Positions 1 to 12,243 of a stretch of DNA of 64,000 bases are shown piece after piece. Below the pieces are notes generated by a model. That model was not told the origin of the DNA. It ran no database searches and worked only from the letters and a program-made list of their open reading frames with translations. Position 1 is the first letter of the stretch. Each line of letters begins with the position of its first letter. This DNA is from Sipunculus nudus (taxonomy: Eukaryota > Annelida > Sipuncula > Golfingiida > Sipunculidae). Both the position numbers and the translations under genes were made by a program. Location of the stretch: positions 12,170,001 to 12,234,000 of the forward strand of contig CM049308.1 of NCBI GenBank assembly GCA_026874595.1, given 5' to 3'.

Positions 1-787
1 AATCGGTGGTTGACCCCATGCAGATCGGTGACCTCCCAGTCAACTTTTCCCACCCTTCCCCGAACTGAATTTTATATAGAATTTCCATCTTATTGTTAAT
101 CTTTACATCAAGTACAAGTGTAGAGAATGTTATCTTGGAAAAGGAATGGAAAGGACTGTCCCTCTCAAGTATAATGCGGCAAAAATGATAAACATCAACG
201 TTTAGGAAGCTGTCATGAGATAACTGAGAATCTGGAGATCCGAAATAATGGATTCAAAAGTAAGGATTAATGAGATTATTGTGATAAATGACTCTTTTTC
301 ACCCATACCGAAATGTCATTCAAGCTTTTTTATTGTTATTCTTGTTTTGTGTATTTACGTCCTCAGAATATGGAAATTCTGAGTTGATTATTCGCAGAAT
401 GTATGGTTTTCTTTCGTTATGTATATATATAATGAACTATTTGCTCAGCAGGTATTCCTGCAGCCAATCCCTACCCCCATCACCGCCACCCCCTTCGGTA
501 AATCCTGGCTACGCCCCCAGTATTCCTTGAGTTTCTGAGGAAAATAAGCTGATATCTGAAAAAGACCGGTCAGTATTTATTGTGAATGTCCCATAAATAA
601 TGCCTCATATACCTTGAATATGTATCACATCATAAGGTCCACTTTTTAACCTGACGAATCCGGATATTGCATGTGGTATCCGAAAGCTCGGATTGATAAA
701 ATGCGTAAGTCTACAGAAAGACGTCATCTTTCATTATTTTCTCAGGTGTACTGAGATAGACTAATGCGGTGTAACTCCATAGAAATC

Positions 788-827
<40 letters not shown>

Positions 828-2914
828 TATTACGGTCCCTTAAGCCATATGTCTAGGGTGTACCAGTTGCAATATTTTCAACTAAACTATAGGTTCAGTA
901 AACAAGTGAGATAATAAAGATACAGAGTCAAATGTATAATCACACAATGTCCAAAATTACGTAACATGCAATGTTAAACTCGGGATAAAGGTTGTTGCAC
1001 CAAGGAACTTTACAGATTTAATTTATCTGGCGCTTTAACCTCGCGACCAGACCGACGAAAAACAGGACTTGGTTCAGCTGGTGTTTATGCTATCACCATA
1101 CATGTTTGATAGGCTCACGTTATTTTTATTTCCCAGTTGCAGGACACACGTGATATACACCATTCCAGATGTTAGCTACCAAGGGTGACTATAAAATGTT
1201 AGATATATCTGAGTGAACAGTCGTCCATTAACGGTGCAAGACGTTTCGTCGCTGCAGGCGGCTATCCAGATGCTAGAACAAGTGTACGCTCTTTACACAG
1301 CGCTTTACCTATAGGGCTACTTCCTATATCGTAAGGCGCTGTTTGTTATGACCTCGTATCCTGCTTTGCAACACCAGAGGGGAGCACTGTATTTTTGTCC
1401 AATCAGATGAAACTTTGTGCTGGAAGACAAAGCCAAGCGAGGAATACACGGAGCCAATCATATTCATTTCTTTTTGAGTGACAGCTCATCCCCAGCGTAA
1501 CCGTCTAAACAGGCCACAGGCTCAGATAGAATTGCCCCTGACGTGGTTTGCTTAGGGTCTTGGGCACATAGGATGCTCGGCCGGTGAGCTGTAATTCAAA
1601 CGAAACGTAATGTTCAACAAAGGCTGCGTGCACACCTCGCTGGCTGGTTTCAGTTCTGCAGACAACAGATACATGGCTACGCTAACACAGTCATAATGTC
1701 ATAATCGAATCGGTCGATGATGCGAGAATGCAGAGGGAGCAATTTAAATCCAACCGGAAACTCATCAAACGGCGCTTGAAGCGCGGCAATGGGCGGAGCC
1801 AGGATGCCTGTCGAGTGTTTGTTTATTGGCATCTGATTGGCTGCTTGTCACATCGTACGCACGTTTATTTCAGTGGACAACAAACCGCCATCTGGTGTCT
1901 AAATATATCATAAACGGTCAAAGCTGGCAGCGTGAAAATCAGTTGCTTCTTTAGAAGCGCAAGATTTCCGCTGCCTCGGGAGCGTAGAACAAGTGTCACG
2001 ATTGTTATTACAGCAGTGCAATGTTACAGCAGTACAATTAAAGTATTTTACCTTCAAATTTGTATGAATATACTTGCAACTTCCCACACGTTTGCTAACA
2101 TGCCACAACACTTAAGGACGTTATATAGGATTGGAGATATGGGAGTCACAAGTCCATGCCCGGTCTGAGTCCAATGTGCCTGATGGGGCCGTAAATCTAG
2201 TAAATCCGTGGCACAAAGCAGGCGCGGATCGGGGGGAGGGGGGGGGGGGCAGTCGAGACAAATCTTATGCATGACGGGGGTTTTTGGGGGTTGAAGGATA
2301 TAGCAAAATGTGTGAAAACGCATACGAAAATATAGAGGATACATAAATTTGTTATTTAACTGTTTTATTTGCTACTTCGTGAGAGTAATCTGTCACGTCT
2401 ATTATGTAACAACAGGAGGGTATATTTTAAGGAAATTTTAGAAATGCATAATTTTTCAATCAAGCTTTCCTGTCATCATAAAATGGCCCCATACAGGACC
2501 AAAATATATAAAGATCATGAAGCCAAGAAACCAGGGTTAACAGGGACAGAAGCCTTTTCATTTGATGGCTAAACCTTTACCAGTTGATCTCAAGCTTTTT
2601 AAATATGATATGAATATTATGAATGAATTATGAATGAAAATGAGAAAGAATTTATATAGTTTTTACAGATAAGTAACAATGATGGTAACCTCACTCAGGA
2701 ACCAACTGTATGTTGCATTTTCGGTTTAATACTTCAGTCTGTACTATAAATGTTAGTACTGCACAAATCCAAGTTTTCCACTTATAATTACACAAAGAGT
2801 AGCCAGCTGCATTCTAAAATACACTCTGTGCGACAGCTGTTCCCCGGAATCGATTTCAAATTAAATTAAATGAATGTCTGTCGAATAATGATATCACGCA
2901 TGAACATTTTCGTG
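1..2914. other. Non-coding stretch, possible upstream region of the methyltransferase gene
   Basis: No convincing coding exon was seen; the open frames here are short and look random. It contains an (AT)n-(GT)n microsatellite near 788-827 and a G-rich tract near 2228-2250. CCAAT-type boxes occur near 1398, 1453 and (reverse orientation) 1836, in a stretch slightly richer in CpG than its surroundings. The methyltransferase ATG at 3416 directly follows a good splice acceptor, so an untranslated first exon must lie upstream, plausibly in the 1.2-1.9 kb area. I cannot place it. Confidence 0.4.
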
Positions 2915-3062
2915 TTATTAGTTACATTTCTAGAAAGACTAGGATTTAAAAGGTGGAAGATTAAGGGACCTAAGGAAAATAAACCCTTACTCATTATGCA
3001 AAGAACAGAATTATTAACAACAAAATGACATTTTACAACATATTATCTCCGCCAGGTCATTG
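2915..3062 (-). repeat. Dispersed repeat, family R1, partial copy
   Basis: The end reading ATTAGTTACATTTC and the internal block reading TTTTACAACATAT recur at 47330-47560 in the same orientation and at about 17815-18040 in the opposite orientation. This copy is the most diverged. No coding capacity was seen. The family is a MITE- or SINE-like interspersed repeat that I cannot name. Confidence 0.5.
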
Positions 3063-3149
3063 AAAAAATTCAAATTGCAAAACCATTCTCCCCAAAGAAA
3101 ACATACCTATATGTATGTCAAGAATAGATATCCTGCCTGTCTACAGCCA

Positions 3150-3330
3150 TGTGTACATACAGCCTTGCAGGAACGGGTGTTATCAGAGCAACGAGAGCGG
3201 GTGTCGCCTGTTTTAAATTTTTCACCGAATGCACAATGCAATATCAGTTGTCTGATAACATTCCCTTGCTCTGAGCGCACCCTAGTGTTTCTTGCCCAGA
3301 TAAACCTTGCCATAGAAAGCAATTCCTGGA
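3150..3330 (+). repeat. Dispersed repeat, family R2, copy 1
   Basis: The block CAACGAGAGCGGGTGTCGC, followed by a GCGCACCCTAGTG block about 80 bases later, matches the arrangement at 63680-63780. It lies about 100-250 bases upstream of the methyltransferase start codon. The other copy has an inverted duplication of the CAACGAGAGC block. There is no protein coding; the family is unnamed. Confidence 0.55.
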
Positions 3331-3415
3331 GAACCAAAGCAGTATCACCTTGACCAGTTATTAAATGATGTGTATTTTTTAGTTGTACGATTACATTTTC
3401 TTTCAATACGATTAG

Positions 3416-6160
3416 ATGGCGGAAAAATGCGAATTGAAGAGCGGCGTGGAGCCCTTTAAGACAAGCGAGGAGGCGGAGGCACATATATTCACAACTATCA
3501 ACCACGGAATGGCCGCCTTGGGTATGGGTATGGCTGCTCACGTGGGGTTGTTTGACGTCATGGCCAAAATGGAAGGACCTGCAACACCAGCCGACATCGC
3601 TGAAGCGGGAGGCTTCAAAGAGAGGTCATGCACGTGATTATCTTTATCTGACTCCCAGTATAATAAGTCTTTTCGATTTTGCCGTATACTAAATTTGTTC
3701 TTCCGGGTCTTTATTCTTATATTTGATAATACTTTATCTTGTGCAAAACAATCCATATTTATAAATTCACACATGCAAACGTACAAGAAAATATAATATG
3801 ATCCTTTTGTAATTTTAGCTCTATGTTTGTGGCCATCTGTAACATTGGTTTAAATTGTCTATAATTTTATAGTTTCATAATTTACTTTTGACTGATATCA
3901 ACAATCTGTTAATTAATACCTTGTTATACATTAAAATAACTTTGTGATCTAATCTATGATTAAGTGATTTGCATGTATGAGCAGTGTAAAAAAAATAATC
4001 TTCAATTATGGAATATACGAATTAAGTGAACAAAGGATTTTACCGCTCTTAGATATGTGAAGGAACTTCTTGGGATGCTTGTTTATCACCGGCTGGTATG
4101 TGTGGATGACAGTGACTCCCTCTATTGGCTACCTGAGACACACAAGCCGCACCTGAGCGGACTGAGTGCTGTGTATTTTACCTACGTCCCTCTACTTGCC
4201 GGGAACTTCCATCAGATTGCCGAATGCTTTAAGCGCTCAGGGCCAGCAGGTAACGAGCCTTGTGCAATCATGTGCGAAATAACAAGTCTGCAGAGTTAAT
4301 GTATATATGAAATGACAACCTGAAGGCCTTATAAAAACATCGTTTTGGGTGTCTAGGAATATATTTTGAGATATACCAATTTGCGTTTATATCAACCGAT
4401 GACAATATTTGAAGTTTTTGGCTCACATATAAGCCAATAAAATATAGAATTTAGAGAAAATATATAGAATATGGAAAATATGTTTATTAACCTATTTACT
4501 AGTATATGAATGTATCATGCGTATTTTATATTGATGGACCAAGAGAGCTAAATATAAAGCCTATATGGGATAATGTCATCATAGGTCAAGGTGCACGCAG
4601 TGGATCCAGAATCGGCGGGGGGGGGGAGGGTGTTCTTATGCCAGTAAACACTTTTCAACAAGATTGAGAACTATATTATCAGGAAAATATTCTATAGATG
4701 CCATTTACCGGAACATGTGTTCTCAGCCTGTATGTACCTTGACCTCGGGTTAACATTCTCTCAGTCGAATTGCTTACCAAGCGTGCATGAGTGGAACACT
4801 ACATCATATAATCTATGTTTCTCTCACTTATAACCCCTCAATTAAGGCACCATTCTTCTTATTAAAGTAGCTTTTAGGGGACCCTAATTGGTTATGATTG
4901 TCAATCAAAAGTGAATATATTAAATGATTTGTCGTTTCGAAGGCCCCAAGCTTCAACATCCTAAATTAAATTTTTGTACTTCTATAATGGGGGCCTGGAC
5001 AGTCGAGGGGTAAAACGCTCGGCCCTCTCCCCTGGCGACCCGGACTCGATCCCCGGCGTGGTTATGAGAGTCGGTAGTAGTAACCGTCCAAGGCCGGTGC
5101 ATGGTTTTCTGCGGGTTTCTTCAAACCCGTAGTCTTGTGATTGATTTCTTGTATATTCAGGAACGTCCAACAATGACGAGTCTCTACAAGAATACTTGGC
5201 GAAAGAATCAAACGCCAAGTGGACCTATGATTTCATCAATGAATCAGTTCTTCCAAAGGCACCCGGTCTTCTTAATCAACTCAGTAAGTAACCCGTCATC
5301 CATTTGACAGTATCACAAATAATCATTTTACACTGTTACAGTGCGTCCTATTATTTAACTCCACATCAGAATACTTATGGCTCATATCATACTACTAATT
5401 CTTAACGAAAAGTCTCTATTTTGAAATACAAGAAGGGTCTTTTCTCTTTCTTCATCCGTCTGCCATGCAGGTTTATATTTCCTAAATAAACGTAATTTAG
5501 TGAAAGAGATTAGAAACGACTTTTCTTATAGATTTTTATTTCCAGTTTTCTGTTAAATAGAATGTAGAACTTTAATAACAATGAAAGATAATATGTATTT
5601 CAGAGAAAGGCCAGCGGGTTTTGGAAATGGGATGCGGGGGTGGAAATGTCACACTGGGCCTGGCAGAAAACCTTCCCAACAGTCAGTTTACCGGGATTGA
5701 CCTCAGAAGTAAATCAATCGAAATGGCAAGGAACCTGAAAGATGACCTAAAGTTAAAAAATGCTGAATTCCTTGAAATGGACGTGTACAAAATGCCTGAG
5801 GACTGGACGGATTCCTTCGATCTGGTCATTGCTAAGGACTTTATCCATGACCTGCCATTTGTTGCCAAATGTCTGTCAGAAATCCGACGTGTAATGAAGC
5901 CTAGCGGATGTTACGTGATGGTCGACCAACGAGGTCACAGTCACGTGACCAAGAACCTGGATGATCCTTTCGCTATGGTTCGCCAGTGCTTCAGCCTCTT
6001 CTACTGTATGCCCGGGTCTCTGGTGTTCGACGGCGCGGACGGTTACGGGGCTTTCTGGGGTCAGGAGCTTGCGAGAAAATGTCTGGAAGACGCTGGCTTT
6101 ACCATAACTTGTGACGAAGATGTGGCTGACATGGAAAGACTTTATATTTGTAAAATTTAA
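3416..6160 (+). CDS. SAM-dependent class I methyltransferase, Rv2258c-like (4 exons)
   Basis: Exons 3416-3624, 4053-4249, 5161-5283 and 5604-6160 join with matching phases (2, 1, 1) to give 361 residues plus stop; every junction has GT-AG ends. Residues ~15-105 form the N-terminal winged-helix/dimerisation part typical of this family. The Rossmann fold carries motif I VLEMGCGGGN at 182-191 and the acidic cofactor-binding D209 in GIDLRS. These bind S-adenosylmethionine. The full length equals the usual ~360 residues of 'Rv2258c-like' animal proteins. The methyl acceptor is unknown, and the protein is probably cytosolic since no signal peptide is visible. The ATG follows an acceptor-like tract (CTTTCAATACGATTAG), implying a 5' untranslated exon upstream. 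Intron 2 contains a SINE ending about 25 bases before exon 3. A possible AATAAA lies at 7004. Exon structure is directly supported; substrate class is unassigned. Confidence 0.93.
4985..5135 (+). mobile_element. tRNA-derived SINE (family S1), copy in methyltransferase intron 2
   Basis: It contains a tRNA-like head: an A-box region around GGTAAAACGCTCGG and a B-box-like GGACTCGATCCCC. A central block GGTTTTCTGCGGGTTTCTTC follows. The same order of blocks is found on the minus strand at 39636-39835, where the B box is GGGTTCGATCCCC and the central block is GGTTTTCTCCGGGTCCTCC. The central block resembles the conserved domain of the MetaSINE superfamily; that name is recall and was not searched. 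It is a Pol III-type retroposon, not a functional tRNA gene. Confidence 0.75.
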
Positions 6161-9100
6161 TGCATTTCAAAACTAGTTTAAATTCTGTTTAAGACGAAAG
6201 CCCTGCATTCTGGTGTTTTTTACCACAGCAGCTGTAAAATTGTGAGCTTATCGTGTCACGTTCTCGCATGGTTCATTTTTATTCAGGAATCTCTTGGATC
6301 AGGGTTGGTCGTTGCTTAATCGTGTGTAAATTCGACAGTTATCTCATAAAGTCCAATGCTGGTACATTTCTAAATGTATTAGTTATAGTTTACTATTTAA
6401 ATGTGTTTATGTTTGTACCATTTATCATCACTAGATGAAGGGAAAACAACACTTTGTCAGGTATACCTTCCCGGTGTTAGTACTGAACTATGGCGATGAA
6501 AGATCCTGGAGCACGTGCAGCCCCATGTTGTACCTTCCAGGCCGTTAGTAATTATTTATGCTACTAAAATGTGTAATACAAAACGTAGTGCCATGTCTCG
6601 ATTGACGTAACGGAGTCGGAGAGCTAGCCATGAATTATTTATAGAATTTGTCGCCAGATGGCATTGCCTCTGTCAAAGTGTCATTGTTCTGCTATATAGC
6701 GACAGTAAAACAGCCAACTGGGCTAGGCTAAGTCATATGCCTGTAATGAGAACATGCAACGGAGAAGAAATCACGAATTAATAACTGACATGTAAAATTT
6801 AGCTGTTACTGTATGTTGCTTGGGACAAAGAAACTAAGAATTTTGTAGGGAATTAATTAGTGTATTAAGTTTTAAGGAGATGGTAGTAGAACAGTCATAT
6901 AATATAAAGGTCAAGGCAGAAATATATTCTTTATGGAATGTTACAATCTATTCTTATTGGTATTTAGATTCACCAAGATAAAAATGCATGTACAGTCTAG
7001 TAAAATAAAACTGTTATCTTTGTATATTTGTTGATTGAGAAATCAGCAAAAGACCGTTAACTCTAATTTGATCTCCGAATATATATTCCATAAATGCCCT
7101 TTTTTTATGGCGTACAGTGTCAAAGGCGTTGGTGACAGGTATTAGGGCCACATAAACAAACAGTGTCTAAACGTTAAGTTCCATATGTACAAGACAGCGT
7201 CCGCCCTCGCACATACCTTAAGCCTACGCCTTTAGAATAAGCTTGGAATACAAATTAAATAAAAATGTCAGAATGAGTACGTCTTCCTATAGGACACGGC
7301 TTTCTAAACCTGCCCTAAATATTTACATTTTTTTCGTATTAAACCTACTTCAACCGCATTGTAAAAAATCACAGGGACGGATCCAGTATTTTTAAACTCT
7401 TGGAAGGTTGTGGTGGCTGAAAACGGGTGGGTCCAGACCACCTGCATCCGTCATGAAATGCTGCATTATGTATCGGATTCCGCACAATGACCTCGTGTAT
7501 TCTATAATATTCAAATGAAATACTACATTTATAATGCCCCCTGGACCATTATCCTCAATAGTCTCAAACATTCATACAAAGATATTTTACGTTAAGATGG
7601 AATGACCACTTTCATAGCAGATTCGGCTAAAAAAAATAAGGGAATGCACAGCCCTCCCGCCTCATCAGTGTGGCCCAGCCACCTATTCAGGTCACGCTTG
7701 ATCGCCATGCACCTATAGGGGTGACAGAGTCCAGTATGTCCGCAGAGCGTTTTTGAAACTTATACTTAAATGGCGGAAGCCATTGTGTCCACTGGAATGC
7801 ACATTTCTAGTTGCATATTGATTTACATTTGTTGAAAATGAGGCATCTGTATTACATGTGATATCATAAACAAAAAGTGAGGAAATTTGATTATCTGAGA
7901 GCACGTGAATAGAATCGATCTCATTACTAACGTAGCCACAGCTGTGCCAATGAACCAAGGACAGACGAATTAGGAAATGCTTACTTATATATCAGCATTG
8001 TCAACATTTTTCTGCTCCGCCCCTTCTGGTTTAAAATTTTCGGATTGGAAACATAACGAATATTCAGTAAGTCACAGCAGTATATCAATTCCTCTTCTCC
8101 ATCAATAGGTCGATAAATTATCCTCAGCGTCAAACAGAGTTACATTATCACATTATACATTCATTACAGGGAGACAGTAGCAAGACATGTACAACTGACA
8201 TAAAGAGGTAACATACACACACACATATTTATATATAGTGTGAGAGCCTTAGTTAGAGAGCACACGTGTCTCGTTTGATTTTAATTTCAATACAGTTTAT
8301 TTCCGTCGGTGCCGTCTCTGTTTGGCGGTCTCTAAAGTAATGAGTGTTTGTTGTTGATTTCAAAGGAAGTGCACATGTTAATTTCAGTTTTCCCAGGATT
8401 GGGATCGGAAAATGTGTACACAAGGGACTTCTTTGAGCAGTGTGATTAACGGACTTTGTGTTTATTTATGTGTTTATCATCATTGTTTGAACGTATGGAG
8501 CGCCTTTCCAGAGAATGTAAGTATCTTCTTTATTTTATATACTGATTTTTTTTAATTTATGTATTATTCGTCTTTTTGGAGTGTAGGAGTATATGATTTA
8601 AGCCAGTTGGTTTGACTTTTAAAAGAACATTGACATTCACTCAATTTTACCGGTGTGACACCGAGTGCAGAGAGTAGATGGAAAAACACCGCCCCGCCGG
8701 TCGGTGTTGTCATTGAATCGCTTAAATCAGAGTGCCGGAGCCAGGGCAATCAATCTTTACAAATACAAGTTACAATAGATCATAACTGTGCAGCCGACCG
8801 AAGGTTGAATGTGTGAAAAACTCAGCCCCGCCGGTCCGTGTAGTCCACCGGCAGTCCTCTACTCAGCTTTGATTAGGGTGGTTATAAAGGATAGCTTTGA
8901 TCTTAGTTTCGGAAGTTGTTCAGGCCTCGAGTATAACTGTGAGCAGATGTTGAGTTTATGTGCGCCTTAATTATTTACTAACAAGTCTTTTGGCCAGATT
9001 TTTTCTCCTCAAAATTTGGAAATTTTTGATTGATTAGAATGACTACTTTCGAGACCAGCTCACTGAGTAAGTCTGAGTTTTATGTAAAGCAAACTACGAA

Positions 9101-9190
9101 GTTTATTAAACCATTGTGATAGTCAGTATCAACACGATTTACCATTCATCCTGATTTTTCGCCACATGAATTTTTGCATATTGTTTACTC
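6161..9190. other. Intergenic region without recognised genes
   Basis: No coding exon was recognised. Two GC-rich segments around GCCCCGCCGGTC lie at about 8688 and 8824. They share similar flanks (a run of A before, GTGT after), forming an imperfect direct repeat about 135 bases apart. A possible polyadenylation hexamer for the upstream methyltransferase lies at 7004-7009. The rest is AT-rich unique-looking sequence. Confidence 0.4.
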
Positions 9191-9199
9191 TTACTCGTC

Positions 9200-9830
9200 A
9201 ATGGTGTCAAGAAGCGTAAGCGCCATGTCCTGTCAGTTGAAGACAAGCTGCCGGTCCTCGGAAGACTAGACAAGGGTGCTAAGTCTGCTGGCCTTTCATA
9301 GGAAAGGCAGATCTACGTTGAGCGACATCAAGGCCAGGCATCAGAAACTTCAAGAATTCAAAGCAAAGCTGCCATACACATCTTACTCAAAGAAGCGCAA
9401 TATTATGTGGTCCGCTTTAGACGGGAAGCTGAATGTCGCACTGAACACCTGGTTCCTGCAAGAACGAGCCAAGGGCAGCCCCATCTCCGGTCCTATCCCA
9501 ATAGAAAAGGCTGCTTAGTTTAACAAGGCCATGAATGGATCGGACAGCAGCTTCCTGACAACCCATACCTGGCTCAAGCGGTTTAAAAAGCGACTTGCTG
9601 GGCTTTGCTTTGGACCAGCTGCAGCAGTCGACCATCCACAAGTGCTGGCAGAATTCGCTATTCAAGGGGTCCGACGGACTTCGCTTTTGGCTCCAAAGCT
9701 TCCTCCAAAGAGTCGATCTTCTGCATTGTCTATGCTGCGCTTCATCGGGGACCAGGCATGTAGTCAACGCTCAAGGCAGCCGGGCAGTCGTAACGTTTTT
9801 AAATGGTTGATTCCAAGATGGCCGCCGGGT
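9200..9830 (+). pseudogene. pogo/jerky-type (Tc1/mariner) transposase remnant, N-terminal DNA-binding half
   Basis: Translation in pieces gives KKRKRHVLSVEDKL...LGRLDKGAKSAGLS (~9207-9290), then GRSTLSDIKARHQKLQEF (~9306-9362), the first CENP-B-type helix-turn-helix. Next come a WFLQERAKGSPISGPI block (~9452-9500) and HTWLKRFKKRLAG (~9561-9600), the second (Tc5/CENP-B) helix-turn-helix. Stop codons and frame changes interrupt it at about 9300 and 9518. No DDE catalytic domain is recognisable downstream. Jerky, Tigger and pogo transposases share this layout. It is a dead DNA-transposon fragment; a domesticated CENP-B-like gene is unlikely given the breaks. Confidence 0.8.
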
Positions 9831-10389
9831 GTACCACGTGTGGGGACCAAGAGCTGAACATTTGAAGATTAAGTTGATATCTGGCTGGTACGTTAGTAGA
9901 ATGCGGGTAAATATATACTCAGGGATGCCTGAAGGAAACATGGTGACAGGAAAGAAGATTTTATTAGTTTTGAGAAAGTTTAAGTTATTTGAAATGGACA
10001 ATGGGGCCTGAATCCTGTGATAAACAAGCACGCATAGTTTAAGGTCAGCCAAGTGACGAGAATCAGGGCCAGCGAGGCGTGAAAAGAGGCTCTTCATGGC
10101 TTAAGGACCACAAGAAAACTTCATCTTTTTCCAACAATGGCTGGTATTGGGTGAAGAGATCTGGAGGTCTCTCCACTCCGTTTACTTAAGCAGCCTACAG
10201 AAGCCGGAGAATTTGCAACGCCAAGTCTGTTTTCTTACCTTGTGACAAGTAAAAATTCGAAACCAGAGGCAAAACGTCCAGGCAAGAAACACCAAACATT
10301 ACAAGTCCGACGGTGATAGGTATAGACCCAAACTCAACATGCTGCTGGCTAATTCTATACAGACGGTTCTATTCACTCCATCGGTTATT

Positions 10390-10860
10390 GAGATGAATTC
10401 ATAACAAAGCTTGACGAATTACAAGGAAATTTATGAGTTTCAGGATACCTTGTCCCAAGCTCTGAATGACATTCACACAAAAGTCAGGTTGAACGACGAT
10501 AAACTAACAAAAAGTACAAGCAAAAATTGATTAACTAGAAAAACAAAGTGGATTCTTTGGAACAATTATGGCGACGTTTGAACTACTAGACTTTATCCAT
10601 GAAAATCTGGATCTGAGGAACCTGCATATCGGTGATATCCAGCGCTGCCACAGAGTAGGTGGTCCTACTAAGAAAGGCTAGCCAAGAAAAAGCTGAAATG
10701 TAAAAGAATCTATAAAAATGAAGACCAAACAGACAGAAAGGCGAAGCTCGGGGTCCTGAATCGCAAAAAAAAGCTAAATCAGAAGACTCGTCCATTCAAA
10801 CTACTGGACAAATGACGGAACATTACCAGGGGCAAGGAGATCAGGGAAATTTGTGGTGAA
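10390..10860 (+). pseudogene. L1-like LINE ORF1 remnant
   Basis: A coiled-coil-like piece (LSQALNDIHTKVRLNDDKLTK, from ~10450) is followed by LDLRNLHIGDIQRCHRVGG (~10604-10662) and, after a frame change, RIYKNEDQTDRKAKLGVLNRKKKL. This order resembles L1-type ORF1 proteins (coiled coil, RRM-like core with an 'IERAHRVG' type segment, C-terminal domain). Several stops and frameshifts break it. The reverse transcriptase half is not visible, and a (TA)n run starts at 10868. Assignment is by pattern only. Confidence 0.5.
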
Positions 10861-10865
10861 ACGAT

Positions 10866-10867
<2 letters not shown>

Positions 10868-10935
<68 letters not shown>
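10868..10935. repeat. (TA)n microsatellite
   Basis: Almost pure TA dinucleotide run, about 65 bases, at the 3' side of the LINE ORF1 remnant. Confidence 0.95.
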
Positions 10936-11132
10936 ACACTCGGTGTTCACGATATATAAATACTGGAAAGTCTGTGAATACGTGAAATGTAAAGTATTGA
11001 AATGAGGTGATAACATGGAAACGTGGTAAAGTTATTCGTCAAGGTTAAATCCTGTGCATTGTATATTATAATGAAAGAAAAGTTCTAGCAATGGTATAGG
11101 AACTGGAGTACGCTGTAAATTGAACAATGATA

Positions 11133-12070
11133 GTTAACACGTACGGAAGCATATTGCTGCCACCTGGTAAAAGAGAAATAAATTATTTGTCTCGTACGTA
11201 CGACATACCATCTTGTACGTACGACATACTTCCTCGTACGTACGACATATTGTCTCGTACGTACGACATAATACCTCGTACATACGACATATTTTCTTGC
11301 ACGTACGACATATTATCTCGTACGTACGACATAATCAAACTTACGGATCTGATTCACAGGCTTCACAGCAGGCCAACTGATATATGTATAAGCAATATAT
11401 ATTTGTTGAATAATGCGCGTTTTATCCTTACTACACAACATCACCACCTTCTTGCATACCGTCGGTACACCGTTGAAAAGAAAAATAAATACTTATATTT
11501 ATCTATGCATTTATTTATTTATTATACTATAAATTTAAATGCTAATAAATTTATCATCGTTTTTTGTGTCTTTTTGTTATTTTTAAATAGGTAATTAAAT
11601 TCTGTTTGCAGTGTATGATGTTATAGTGGAGAGCCTATCATAATATTAAGAAAAAAATATTGCCTTTGCCAAATGGAAACTACCTTTTGGAGAAAGAAGG
11701 GTTCGGACAATAGGTACAGCTGCCTTTCTAAGCTATGGCATACACATTCTGATTTATAAAAGGATGCATTCCAGTGCCCCGCTGGTAGGCGCATTGCAGA
11801 GGATTACGGAAGCATATTCCGGATACTATAATAATTTTTTCAATCCTTCCTAATATAATTTTTTCCAGTAATTGATAGATTCATCTGTAGGCATGTTGTC
11901 TAGTCTTATGAATCAGATCCGTAAGATTTATTATGGTGTATGTCCTACGTACGAGACAACTTGTCCTACATAAGAGATAGTAAGTAGTACGTACGAGATA
12001 GTATGTCGTACGTACGAGATAAATCATTTATTTTTCTTTTCCCAGGTGGGAGCAATACGCTTTCGTTAAC
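11133..12070. mobile_element. Foldback DNA element with subrepeat-bearing inverted termini
   Basis: The termini are long imperfect inverted repeats. The left end GTTAAC...GGAAGCATATTGCTGCCACCTGG (11133-11166) mirrors the right end CCAGGTGGGAGCAATACGC...GTTAAC (12043-12070). Inside these, seven 21-base tandem units centred on TCGTACGTACGA run 11192-11338, and four inverse units run about 11943-12020. Innermost, CTTACGGATCTGATTCA (11339-11355) mirrors TGAATCAGATCCGTAAG (about 11909-11925). The middle (11360-11900) has no recognised protein. This is the layout of foldback/MITE-type elements mobilised in trans. Element ends and target-site duplication are not firmly set. Confidence 0.8.
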
Positions 12071-12243
12071 AAGACATCGTGTAGATGTGCTAAAATTATA
12101 AAATGCATTATAATTATAGGACAAATATGAATTGAATGATTAAACTGAAAATTGTACATTAAATATAATAAACAATAATGATGATTAGGTCCCATAATGT
12201 ATACATATAGCTTCCTTAAACAGTAAACTAATTTGAAGAATAA

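Noticed and set aside
4985-5100. tRNA gene candidate
   Set aside because: It has A- and B-box-like words but no cloverleaf; the same tRNA-like head plus a conserved body occurs at 39636-39835, so it is a SINE.
9200-9830. Domesticated CENP-B or jerky-like host gene
   Set aside because: In-frame stops and frame changes occur within the DNA-binding domains and no further exons are visible.
11192-12020. CRISPR-like appearance of regularly spaced short repeats
   Set aside because: Units are contiguous 21-mers with no unique spacers, lie in inverted arms of a foldback element, and the DNA is eukaryotic.
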